Below, one piece after another: positions 1 through 5,652 of a stretch of 5,930 bases of DNA (positions are counted from its first letter, which is position 1; every line of letters starts with the position of its first letter). The stretch covers positions 1-5,930 of the forward strand of contig CAMWQZ010000093.1 in the NCBI GenBank assembly GCA_947176515.1. Reading direction: 5' to 3'. Made by a program: the position numbers and the translations under genes. The notes beneath the pieces were generated by a model. The model saw only the letters and a program-made list of their open reading frames with translations. It ran no database searches and was not told the DNA's origin. Source of the DNA: an uncultured Bacteroidales bacterium. GTDB taxonomy: Bacteria > Bacteroidota > Bacteroidia > Bacteroidales > Muribaculaceae.

Positions 1-878
1 CCTATGACCTCTATGCTCCCGGATGGGCTTCTAAACCCGACTACGAATGGGCTTTCGAAGACCAGGCGCCTTTCCTCGCAGGCGAATATGTTTGGACAGG
101 CATTGACTACCTCGGCGAACCGACCCCCTATAACGTAGACTGGTCTATTCTGACCAACTTCCAGAGCCCCGAAGAAAAAGCCAAGGCTGAAGAAGCGCTT
201 CTCAAACAGGCCAAGACTCCTCCACCTGCCCGTAGCTCATACTTCGGCATCATCGATCTTGCAGGCTTCCCCAAAGACAGATTCTATCTCTATCAGTCTC
301 GTTGGCGTCCCGAACTCCCGATGGCTCACATCCTGCCCCACTGGAATTGGGAGAACCGCGTTGGCGAAGTTACACCTATCCATGTCTATACCTCAGGTGA
401 CAGCGCCGAGCTTTTCATCAACGGCAACTCACAGGGCATGAAGAAAAAAGGCGACCTCGAATATCGCTTGCGTTGGGATGACGTTGTTTACGAGCCTGGT
501 GTAGTTGAAGTTGTTGCATATAAAGACGGTAAAGAATGGGCCCGTGACCGCGTCCAGACCACAGGCAAGCCGACACAGCTTAAACTTTCAAAAGATTATG
601 TAGGCGACGATTTGATTTACGTCCGCGTAGAAGTTGCCGACAGCAAAGGCCAGATGGTGCCCGACGCCAACAATAATCTGTCATTCTCACTCTCAGGTCC
701 CGGCAAGATAGTAGCATGTGACGCAGGCGACCCCACCTCTCACATACCATTCTACTCAACCGAGCTCCCGGCCTTCAACGGACTCTGCTCAGTCGTAATC
801 AAACGCACAGGCAAAGGCAAAATCACCCTCAACGCCAAATCCAAAGGCCTCAAATCCTCCAAAATCACATTGAATTAA
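1..878 (+). CDS. GH2 beta-galactosidase family, C-terminal part (5' end outside window)
   Basis: The reading frame is open from base 3 and ends at TAA 876-878, giving 291 residues of a protein that starts before the window. Fragment residues 27-43 read GEYVWTGIDYLGEPTPY, the signature of the end of the GH2 TIM barrel in Bacteroidetes beta-galactosidases. Residues 79-101 (SSYFGIIDLAGFPKDRFYLY and on) complete that region. A charged insert of about 25 residues (50-75) separates the two and is known from some members of the family. Residues 109-195 (HILPHWNWEN, VYTSGDSAELFINGN, YEPGVVEVVAYKDGK) match DUF4982. Residues 203-291 (GDPTSHIPFYS, FNGLC) match the GH2 C-terminal domain 5. The family hydrolyses beta-linked glycans, usually in the periplasm. 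The catalytic acid/base and nucleophile glutamates and any signal peptide lie upstream, so the exact substrate cannot be told. Family assignment is strong; beta-galactosidase specificity is by similarity only. Confidence 0.93.
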   Translation, partial: YDLYAPGWASKPDYEWAFEDQAPFLAGEYVWTGIDYLGEPTPYNVDWSILTNFQSPEEKAKAEEALLKQAKTPPPARSSYFGIIDLAGFPKDRFYLYQSRWRPELPMAHILPHWNWENRVGEVTPIHVYTSGDSAELFINGNSQGMKKKGDLEYRLRWDDVVYEPGVVEVVAYKDGKEWARDRVQTTGKPTQLKLSKDYVGDDLIYVRVEVADSKGQMVPDANNNLSFSLSGPGKIVACDAGDPTSHIPFYSTELPAFNGLCSVVIKRTGKGKITLNAKSKGLKSSKITLN

Positions 879-896
879 CCCCTCTCATTTAATTAT

Positions 897-942
897 ACCA
901 CTTAGGCCAATTAGACTAATTAGTCCAATTGGCCTAAGTGGT
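897..942. repeat. 46-nt palindrome built of five 9-bp CYAATTRGN units
   Basis: The left arm 897-917 and right arm 922-942 are complementary at 20 of 21 positions around a 4-nt AATT centre; the only mismatch is A913 against C926. The same stretch, 898-942, divides exactly into five 9-bp units starting at 898, 907, 916, 925 and 934 with consensus CYAATTRGN. The core of each unit is itself close to an 8-bp palindrome (CCAATTGG or CTAATTAG). Units 1 and 5 each depart from the consensus (C901, G938), and these two changes pair with each other. There is no T-run on either side, so it is not a classical intrinsic terminator. It lies 18 nt after the glycosidase stop and 26 nt before the start of the four-helix-bundle gene. 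Possible roles are a protein-binding array, an RNA hairpin or a dispersed repeat; the sequence alone does not decide. Confidence 0.9.
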
Positions 943-968
943 CAATATTCACAAACAAACCACCTCTT

Positions 969-1523
969 ATGTCTGAGACATTCCTTCCGGCTAAAGGCAA
1001 CTATCGAAGTCTGATTGTCTTTCAAAAGACAGAGTGCATTTATGATATTACCTATTACTTCGCCCATAAATACTTTGCGAAAGGCGACCGCACTATAGAT
1101 CAGATGATACAAGCTGCCAGAAGCGGCCGTCAAAACATCGCGGAAGGAGCCGCAGCAGCCACTACGTCAGCAGAAACGGAAATAAAGCTCATTAACGTGG
1201 CAAGAGCCAGCCTACAGGAGCTTTTACTTGACTATGAAGACTATTTAAGAGTACGAGGATTAGTTAAATGGGAATTATCTGACGAAAAAAGCATTCAATG
1301 CAGACGTGTGTGCTCAGCTCATAATGACTCAGAATTCTATCGAAATGCTATATTATCACGGAGTGATGAGACAATCGCCAATATTGCAATAACGCTGATT
1401 CACCAGACAGATGTTTTTCTACGAAAATTAATTATCCGACTTCAGACTGATTTTCTAAAAAATGGTGGAATAAAAGAACTAATGTACAAAGCTCGCACCA
1501 CTTATAGAAATAATAAAATTTGA
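969..1523 (+). CDS. Four-helix-bundle (S23/IVP-type) protein with C-terminal suffix domain
   Basis: The protein has 184 residues, from ATG 969 to TGA 1521 with a second stop (TAA) directly after. Residues 14-95 carry the S23/four-helix-bundle pattern: FQKTECIYDITYYF (helix 1), QMIQAARSGRQNIAEG at 45-60 (helix 2, the family hallmark), and ETEIKLINVARASLQELLLDYEDYLR split over 69-94 (helix 3). Residues 134-162 form the last helix. The tail at 162-181 (FLKNGGIKELMYKARTTYR) matches the 'four helix bundle suffix domain' I know from Bacteroidetes proteins. Relatives are encoded in 23S rRNA intervening sequences and include the Avd accessory protein of diversity-generating retroelements, but there is no rRNA or reverse transcriptase here. 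Molecular function is unknown; the basic conserved face of the fold suggests nucleic-acid binding (inference). By eye it is more AT-rich than its neighbours, especially in its second half. No TAnnTTTG box is visible before it. Confidence 0.9.
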   Translation: MSETFLPAKGNYRSLIVFQKTECIYDITYYFAHKYFAKGDRTIDQMIQAARSGRQNIAEGAAAATTSAETEIKLINVARASLQELLLDYEDYLRVRGLVKWELSDEKSIQCRRVCSAHNDSEFYRNAILSRSDETIANIAITLIHQTDVFLRKLIIRLQTDFLKNGGIKELMYKARTTYRNNKI

Positions 1524-1548
1524 TAAGGTAAACTGATGGGATATTTCG

Positions 1549-1556
1549 TAACTTTG
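1549..1556 (+). promoter_or_regulatory. Bacteroidetes -7 promoter element for the flippase gene
   Basis: TAACTTTG matches the Bacteroidetes -7 consensus TAnnTTTG exactly. No TTG is present at the usual -33 distance of about 19-21 bases upstream; the nearest, 1520-1522, is 26 bases away. The box ends only 4 nt before the ATG at 1561, so the transcript would have almost no leader. Confidence 0.6.
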
Positions 1557-1560
1557 CATT

Positions 1561-3003
1561 ATGTCCGATTCTACTCTCAAACAAAAAACGGCTAAGGGAC
1601 TGCTTTGGGGCGGCATTGGCAGCGGCGGCATGCAGTTGCTCAATCTTGCTTTCGGCATCATCCTATCGCGAATCCTCTCGCCTGGCGACTACGGGGTTGT
1701 GGGTGCGCTGACTGTTTTTTCAGCTGTCGCAACAATTTTTTCTGAGAGTGGCTTTACACTTGCAATTGTCAATCGTAAAACAGTCACTGACACTGATTAT
1801 AGCTCAGTGTTCTGGTTTAATCTCGCTGTCGGTGCATTTTTCTATATTGCCCTATTCTTTCTCGCCGCGCCAATCGCTCGCTTCTATAGGACACCTGATA
1901 TGGTTCCTCTCGCGCGTTTCCTATTTCTCAGCTTCTTTATCGGAGCTCTCGGCACTGCCCCGTCGGGCAATCTGCTGCGAAACCTCAAAATCAAACAGCG
2001 TAGCCAGTGCCTACTCGCTGCTGTTGCAGTGTCAGGAATTACCGGTGTAGGATTTGCGCTCGCCGGTTACGGGTATTGGGGTATTGCCGTTCAGACTGTA
2101 CTATACTCACTCACTTACAATATTTTGCTATGGAGAGCAGCCAAATGGTGCCCGAGCCTGACATTTTCCATGGACTCAATACGGTCTATGTTGCCATTCA
2201 GCGTCAAGCAGATGGCGGTTGCTCTTTTCACTCATTTCAACAACAACTTCTTTGCCGTGCTTCTCGGCCGCTTCTACGGCATGATTAAGACAGGCTACTA
2301 CACCCAGGGCAACAAATGGACAACGATGGGTTCATCTATTCTGTCGTCAATGATTTACAGTGTCGGGCAACCGGTCATGCGTCAGACCACCGACGACCCT
2401 GAGCGGCTACGCCGCGTGTTCCGTAAAATGCTCGCGTTCGTGTCATTCTTCAGCTTCCCGGCAATGTTCGGACTATGCATAATCTCGCGAGAATTTATCG
2501 TCATAGCCGTGACTGATAAATGGCTGCCTGCCGTAGCCGTGATGCAGATACTCTGCATAGGTAGCGCATTTCTCCCAATCACCACACTTTATGGCAACCT
2601 GTTCAACAGCATCAACCGACCGAGCATATATATGTGGAATACTATTGCTATCGGCACCATACAGACAGCACTTGCTATTGTCACATATCGTTTCGGACTC
2701 AACACTATGCTAACCGCCTATATTATCGCGAATATAGCATGGCTACTCGTATGGCAATATTTCGCTTGGCGAACTATCGGACTGCGGCTTCGCGACGTCC
2801 TTACCGACACCCTCCCATACATGACTATCGCCGCCGCAGTCATGGCGATTGCATGTCTTGCAGCATCGCCTGTCAGCAACATCTTACTCTCCTTACTCAT
2901 AAAAGTAACGGTTGCTGCCAGCCTATATTTGCTGACAATGAAAATCTCTGGTTCCGCCATTCTCAACGAAACCATCGCTTATCTTAAAAAGAAAAACAAA
3001 TAG
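1561..3003 (+). CDS. Wzx/WzxC-type polysaccharide flippase (MOP superfamily)
   Basis: This 480-residue integral membrane protein has the usual length of O-antigen/capsule exporters. Such proteins flip undecaprenyl-linked oligosaccharide units, or related lipid-linked sugars, across the inner membrane. The N-terminus (LKQKTAKGLLWGG at 6-18) and RILSPGDYGVVGAL at 37-50 are the typical opening of the WzxC/TuaB-like subgroup (polysaccharide synthesis families PF13440/PF01943). Further family marks are LLGRFYG at 234-240, GYYTQGNKW at 245-253 and TDKWLPAV at 318-325. Hydrophobic segments recur through the whole length (for example 13-35, 45-65, 83-105, 115-135, 150-170, 290-316, 325-345, 360-375, 383-402, 418-435, 440-460), giving about 12-14 membrane helices. 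The C-terminus is lysine-rich. The start at 1561 is chosen because the conserved N-terminus begins there. No glycosyltransferase lies beside it, so the substrate is unknown. Confidence 0.92.
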   Translation: MSDSTLKQKTAKGLLWGGIGSGGMQLLNLAFGIILSRILSPGDYGVVGALTVFSAVATIFSESGFTLAIVNRKTVTDTDYSSVFWFNLAVGAFFYIALFFLAAPIARFYRTPDMVPLARFLFLSFFIGALGTAPSGNLLRNLKIKQRSQCLLAAVAVSGITGVGFALAGYGYWGIAVQTVLYSLTYNILLWRAAKWCPSLTFSMDSIRSMLPFSVKQMAVALFTHFNNNFFAVLLGRFYGMIKTGYYTQGNKWTTMGSSILSSMIYSVGQPVMRQTTDDPERLRRVFRKMLAFVSFFSFPAMFGLCIISREFIVIAVTDKWLPAVAVMQILCIGSAFLPITTLYGNLFNSINRPSIYMWNTIAIGTIQTALAIVTYRFGLNTMLTAYIIANIAWLLVWQYFAWRTIGLRLRDVLTDTLPYMTIAAAVMAIACLAASPVSNILLSLLIKVTVAASLYLLTMKISGSAILNETIAYLKKKNK

Positions 3004-3005
3004 GA

Positions 3006-3938
3006 TTATTCTCTGACCTTGTTAGGAATATGGCGGCGCTTCTTTTCCTCAAGAATTTCTGAGACAGCGAGCAGGATGCCTGACTCCTCAACATTGCCAA
3101 ACTCATCGTTAATCGCTGTGCCAAACATTCTCATTGTCGGCGACAGGCTCATATAAGCGTTGACAAGCGGCGGTATGTTAAGGCCATATTTGTGTACCTC
3201 ACTGTTGAGAATCTTATAATCGGTCTTGAAATCATCGCCGGTAAACAATTTCTCCATATCAGCCTCTACATAATCAGTGTGTAGAGCCGTAATCGGCGAC
3301 ACGAGTTTATCGCGATCGGGGAAATGCTTGTTCATGAAGTAAAGTATCATGTCGCGGCACTTCTGTATATAGCTCGGATACATCGTCACCTTGCCAAAAA
3401 GATATTTAATGTCAGGGCAAACGACTGTCAGCGCGCCAAGTCCGTCCCAAAGGTTATCAAGCACGTAGATTGCTTTTGCACCGGCACGCGACGACTGATA
3501 TTCAGGTCTGACGAAAGAGCGTCCGAGTTCGAGTGTATAAGGTAGATAATCTTTGAGAAATTCCTCTGAGAAGTTAAACATGTGGCTCGTAGCGATGCGT
3601 GGGCGGCCAGCCTCATCAACCTTTATATCTCTGCCACAAATAAAACGATAACCACCTAATATCAGTTTGCTTTCCGGCTCCCAGACTATAAGCTGGCGGC
3701 AGGGGGGATCCATCGTATCAAACTCATCGATATCACATTCCTTGCCCGTGCCGCCTCCTGCCTGTCGGAACGCAAGTTCACGCAGACGTCCAATCTCTCG
3801 CATTGTGTTAGGAGCGCAGTGAGCATCTACAACATATATTTCATTTCCTGCCTTATTGGTGTGACGCAGAAACCGGTCCTGGGTCAGCTCGGCTTCTATC
3901 AATTCGGTGTCTACTGGGTCAATAATGCGTTGGTTCAT
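3006..3938 (-). CDS. glsB: GlsB-like glycine N-acyltransferase (GNAT/OlsB-type)
   Basis: The protein has 310 residues, from ATG (complement of 3936-3938) to TAA (complement of 3006-3008). It belongs to the hemolysin/OlsB-like GNAT acyltransferases that put a 3-hydroxy fatty acid from acyl-ACP onto an amino acid. In Bacteroides the GlsB member acylates glycine to give the mono-acyl glycine lipid. Visible marks are an N-terminal segment with MREIGRLRELAFRQAGGGTG (46-65), a DEFD at 71-74, the core strand LIVWEPESKLILGGYRF (83-99), and LELGRSFVRPEYQ (136-148), where GRSFV and the following region form the conserved substrate/cofactor part. It follows glsA by 26 nt on the same strand, consistent with co-transcription. 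Its end is 2 nt from the convergent flippase stop. Family and pairing are clear; glycine as substrate is inferred from the Bacteroides thetaiotaomicron pair. Confidence 0.87.
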   Translation of the reverse strand: MNQRIIDPVDTELIEAELTQDRFLRHTNKAGNEIYVVDAHCAPNTMREIGRLRELAFRQAGGGTGKECDIDEFDTMDPPCRQLIVWEPESKLILGGYRFICGRDIKVDEAGRPRIATSHMFNFSEEFLKDYLPYTLELGRSFVRPEYQSSRAGAKAIYVLDNLWDGLGALTVVCPDIKYLFGKVTMYPSYIQKCRDMILYFMNKHFPDRDKLVSPITALHTDYVEADMEKLFTGDDFKTDYKILNSEVHKYGLNIPPLVNAYMSLSPTMRMFGTAINDEFGNVEESGILLAVSEILEEKKRRHIPNKVRE

Positions 3939-3964
3939 GCTTATATTTGGCTTGTGACTTATTA

Positions 3965-4825
3965 TCAGTGGTTTTCTTGTAATTCTTTTTTCAATTCGTA
4001 GACTATGCGCCTCATAGCCTGTGCTTCTGCCTCAGCTTCTGCCCCTCCGGCGAGGCTCTGCCACGGTATCAGCTTGCCGCAGTTGATGCGGAACGTTTTA
4101 CCTTCTGCTTTAAATACTTCTGACGGCAATAGAGCCATCTCAAAATTAAACTTCATGCCAAGACTTGTGCGGCGGCGCGCAAACGAGTAAAAGCGTTCAG
4201 AGTTTGTGCCGTCGAAATAGATTGGCACAATATCTCGCTGAAAAGCGATTGCTCGGTTGACAAACATTTTTTTCCATTCCAAATCAGCAATCTCGCCCCC
4301 TGCCTGAAGCTGGCGCGAAACCAGCCCTGCCGGGAATATCAGCACCGGATCATCGCCCTTCATCACATGGTCGATGGCTGTGAGCGATGCACGGCTCTGG
4401 TGACCATGCTTGTTAATCGGGAGAAAAACCGGTGCAAGCGGCTTAACAGCCATCAGCAGGTCATTGACTATAAACTTGACCTGACCTCCATAACGTCGGG
4501 TAAAATAGTCGATGAGAGCCATACCGTCAAGACCACCGAGGGGATGATTGCTCACTATTATAACGCGGCGTTTGCTGACAGGCGGCAGACGGTCGGCATT
4601 AACCATATCGACTTTAACATTGAGGTCAGTCAACACACCACGGCAAAAGTCTGCACCTTCCATCGGGAAGTTATGCTCGAGCAAAGCGTTAAGGCGTTCC
4701 TGGCAAATCAGGTTTTCAAGTTTGCGGATTAAAAATGGCGGCACAACGCGCGCTACAGCCCCAAGGCGCTCGTTGACGATGGCCTTGATATTGATTTTTA
4801 TTGGTGAGCTTGCGGTTTGTGTCAT
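3965..4825 (-). CDS. glsA: GlsA-like lyso-glycine-lipid O-acyltransferase (PlsC family)
   Basis: The protein has 286 residues and is read from the complement of 4823-4825 to TGA at the complement of 3965-3967. It is a PlsC-type (LPLAT) membrane-associated acyltransferase that should add the second, ester-linked fatty acid to the N-acylated glycine made by GlsB. Motif I is NHPLGGLDG at 93-101: the catalytic histidine H94 and D100 are separated by five residues instead of the classical four. Motif III, usually FPEGTRSR, reads FPAGLVSR at 164-171. Both changes are, as I recall, normal for the hemolysin/GlsA-like branch rather than signs of decay. PVFLPINK at 132-139 and IVPIYFDGTNSERFY (199-213) supply the other blocks. 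An Ala/Glu-rich run at 261-270 precedes a helical C-terminus. It is the first gene of the glsA-glsB unit, with a -7 box at 4857-4864. Confidence 0.87.
   Translation of the reverse strand: MTQTASSPIKINIKAIVNERLGAVARVVPPFLIRKLENLICQERLNALLEHNFPMEGADFCRGVLTDLNVKVDMVNADRLPPVSKRRVIIVSNHPLGGLDGMALIDYFTRRYGGQVKFIVNDLLMAVKPLAPVFLPINKHGHQSRASLTAIDHVMKGDDPVLIFPAGLVSRQLQAGGEIADLEWKKMFVNRAIAFQRDIVPIYFDGTNSERFYSFARRRTSLGMKFNFEMALLPSEVFKAEGKTFRINCGKLIPWQSLAGGAEAEAEAQAMRRIVYELKKELQENH
4023..4046. repeat. 12-bp tandem duplication inside glsA
   Basis: GCTTCTGCCTCA (4023-4034) is followed directly by GCTTCTGCCCCT (4035-4046), two 12-bp units with two differences. On the coding strand they give part of the Ala/Glu run near residues 261-268 of GlsA. 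The repeat keeps the frame (12 = 4 codons), so unit-number change would lengthen or shorten a linker without breaking the protein. Confidence 0.6.
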
Positions 4826-4856
4826 GAGTTTTACTGGCAGTAACTGAATTGAACTG

Positions 4857-4864
4857 CAAATTTA
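4857..4864 (-). promoter_or_regulatory. -7 promoter element for the glsA-glsB unit
   Basis: The + strand reads CAAATTTA, which is TAAATTTG on the minus strand, an exact fit to the Bacteroidetes -7 consensus TAnnTTTG. It lies 31 nt before the glsA ATG, leaving a leader of about 25 nt. A TTG on the minus strand at 4890-4892 is 25 bases upstream, too far for a normal -33 element, so the upstream half of the promoter is weak or absent. Confidence 0.6.
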
Positions 4865-4908
4865 TTAAAATTCGGGGGATGACCCACGACAATGCCTCAC
4901 TTTTTTTG

Positions 4909-4916
4909 TAATTTTG
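4909..4916 (+). promoter_or_regulatory. -7 promoter element for the SDR-like gene
   Basis: TAATTTTG matches TAnnTTTG exactly and ends 28 nt before ATG 4945, giving a short leader of about 20 nt. A seven-base T run (4901-4907) lies just before it. No clear TTG is found 19-21 bases upstream. It faces away from the glsA box, 44 nt apart. Confidence 0.6.
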
Positions 4917-4944
4917 CCAAAAACTCGTGTCAATATAATTGCTC

Positions 4945-5652
4945 ATGGAAGAATCTAACGAAGATAAGCGCCCGGCGCTATACCTTTTCACCCCGTTATC
5001 AACGTTTGTCCGCCCATACTTCGAAAGGCTGCTACCCGACTACCGCATCACTGATGAGCCCGGCGAAGCTGTCAGCGCTGTCATGATTTCGTCGATCGAT
5101 ATTTACGATGTAGAGAGCGGTGAAAATTTCAACGAGCTAACCCCTCTCAAACAAGATTCAGAATGGGCTGCCGCCGAACGAACATACACCGAAACATGTG
5201 CCGACCACAGCCTGCAACCAACCATATTGCGTTGCGCGCCCATAGTCTGCACCGGCATGGCTGGATGGCCTCGCGAAATGGCAGAGAAAATTTATCGTGG
5301 CACTTATCTCGGTGTCTCAGGCAATGAGGCGCGTAGGAGCGTCGTTCACGCAGTCAGCCTACCCGACGCCGCCCTGGCCGTCCTTAACTCTGGCGAAACT
5401 TTCAATGTCACGGATACAATAGACCCGACAATTCCCATGTTGGCCGATGCTTTTGCATGGCGCATAGCCCAAAAACGCATATTTTCATTAAAACCAAAGT
5501 GGTATCGACTGATTTTAGGTAAAAAGAAATTTGATGCAGCGAGTCGCTCGCTGACATTCTCATGCGAAAAACTTCGTTCAAGGGGCGACTTCAACCCGGT
5601 CTCGACTGTAGATTATCTCAAAACCCATGTCTACGATGAAAACAGTCTCTGA
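4945..5652 (+). CDS. Short SDR/NAD-epimerase-like protein with degenerate active site
   Basis: The protein has 235 residues from ATG 4945; a TTG two codons upstream (4939) is possible but less likely, given the -7 box at 4909. It resembles the C-terminal two thirds of extended SDRs (NAD-dependent sugar epimerase/dehydratase): VMISSIDIYD at 46-55 corresponds to the 'SS..vYG' strand, PTILRCAPIVCTGMAGWP at 92-109 to 'ilRp..vyGpg', RRSVVHAVSLPDAALAVL at 130-147 to 'r.fvhV.D.a.A', and ETFNVTD at 151-157 to the conserved NVtd. The glycine-rich GxxGxxG loop is missing: the first strand runs ALYLFTPLSTFVRPYFERLL (11-30). The catalytic YxxxK appears as W74-AAA-E78. About 50 residues of the usual Rossmann half are absent. 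It therefore probably does not work as a normal oxidoreductase. It overlaps the next gene by 26 nt, suggesting a shared transcript and function. Confidence 0.8.
   Translation: MEESNEDKRPALYLFTPLSTFVRPYFERLLPDYRITDEPGEAVSAVMISSIDIYDVESGENFNELTPLKQDSEWAAAERTYTETCADHSLQPTILRCAPIVCTGMAGWPREMAEKIYRGTYLGVSGNEARRSVVHAVSLPDAALAVLNSGETFNVTDTIDPTIPMLADAFAWRIAQKRIFSLKPKWYRLILGKKKFDAASRSLTFSCEKLRSRGDFNPVSTVDYLKTHVYDENSL

Noticed and set aside
897..942. Intrinsic transcription terminator for the glycosidase gene
   Set aside because: The stem is strong, but it is followed by TCAATATTC rather than a T-run on the plus strand, and there is no T-run on the minus strand either. The 9-bp periodicity is also not expected of a terminator.
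898..942. CRISPR-like repeat array
   Set aside because: The units are 9 bp, contiguous and without spacers, and no cas gene is present.
942..1133. Minus-strand ORF of 63 residues
   Set aside because: It lies opposite the four-helix-bundle gene, has no family resemblance, and its codons mirror the real gene.
969..1523. Avd gene of a diversity-generating retroelement
   Set aside because: Avd shares the fold, but no reverse transcriptase, template repeat or variable repeat is seen in the window, and the suffix domain marks a different subgroup.
4548..4847. Plus-strand ORF of 99 residues opposite glsA
   Set aside because: It has a low-complexity Arg/Ser/Thr-rich translation and is fully covered by the well-supported minus-strand GlsA gene.
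4716..4991. Minus-strand ORF of 91 residues spanning the divergent promoter
   Set aside because: It overlaps the start of glsA in another frame and both promoter boxes, and shows no protein motif.
4945..5652. Frameshifted or 5'-truncated pseudogene of an epimerase
   Set aside because: The upstream 119 nt hold promoter elements rather than a lost Rossmann half in another frame, the frame is open to a normal stop, and conserved structural strands are intact.
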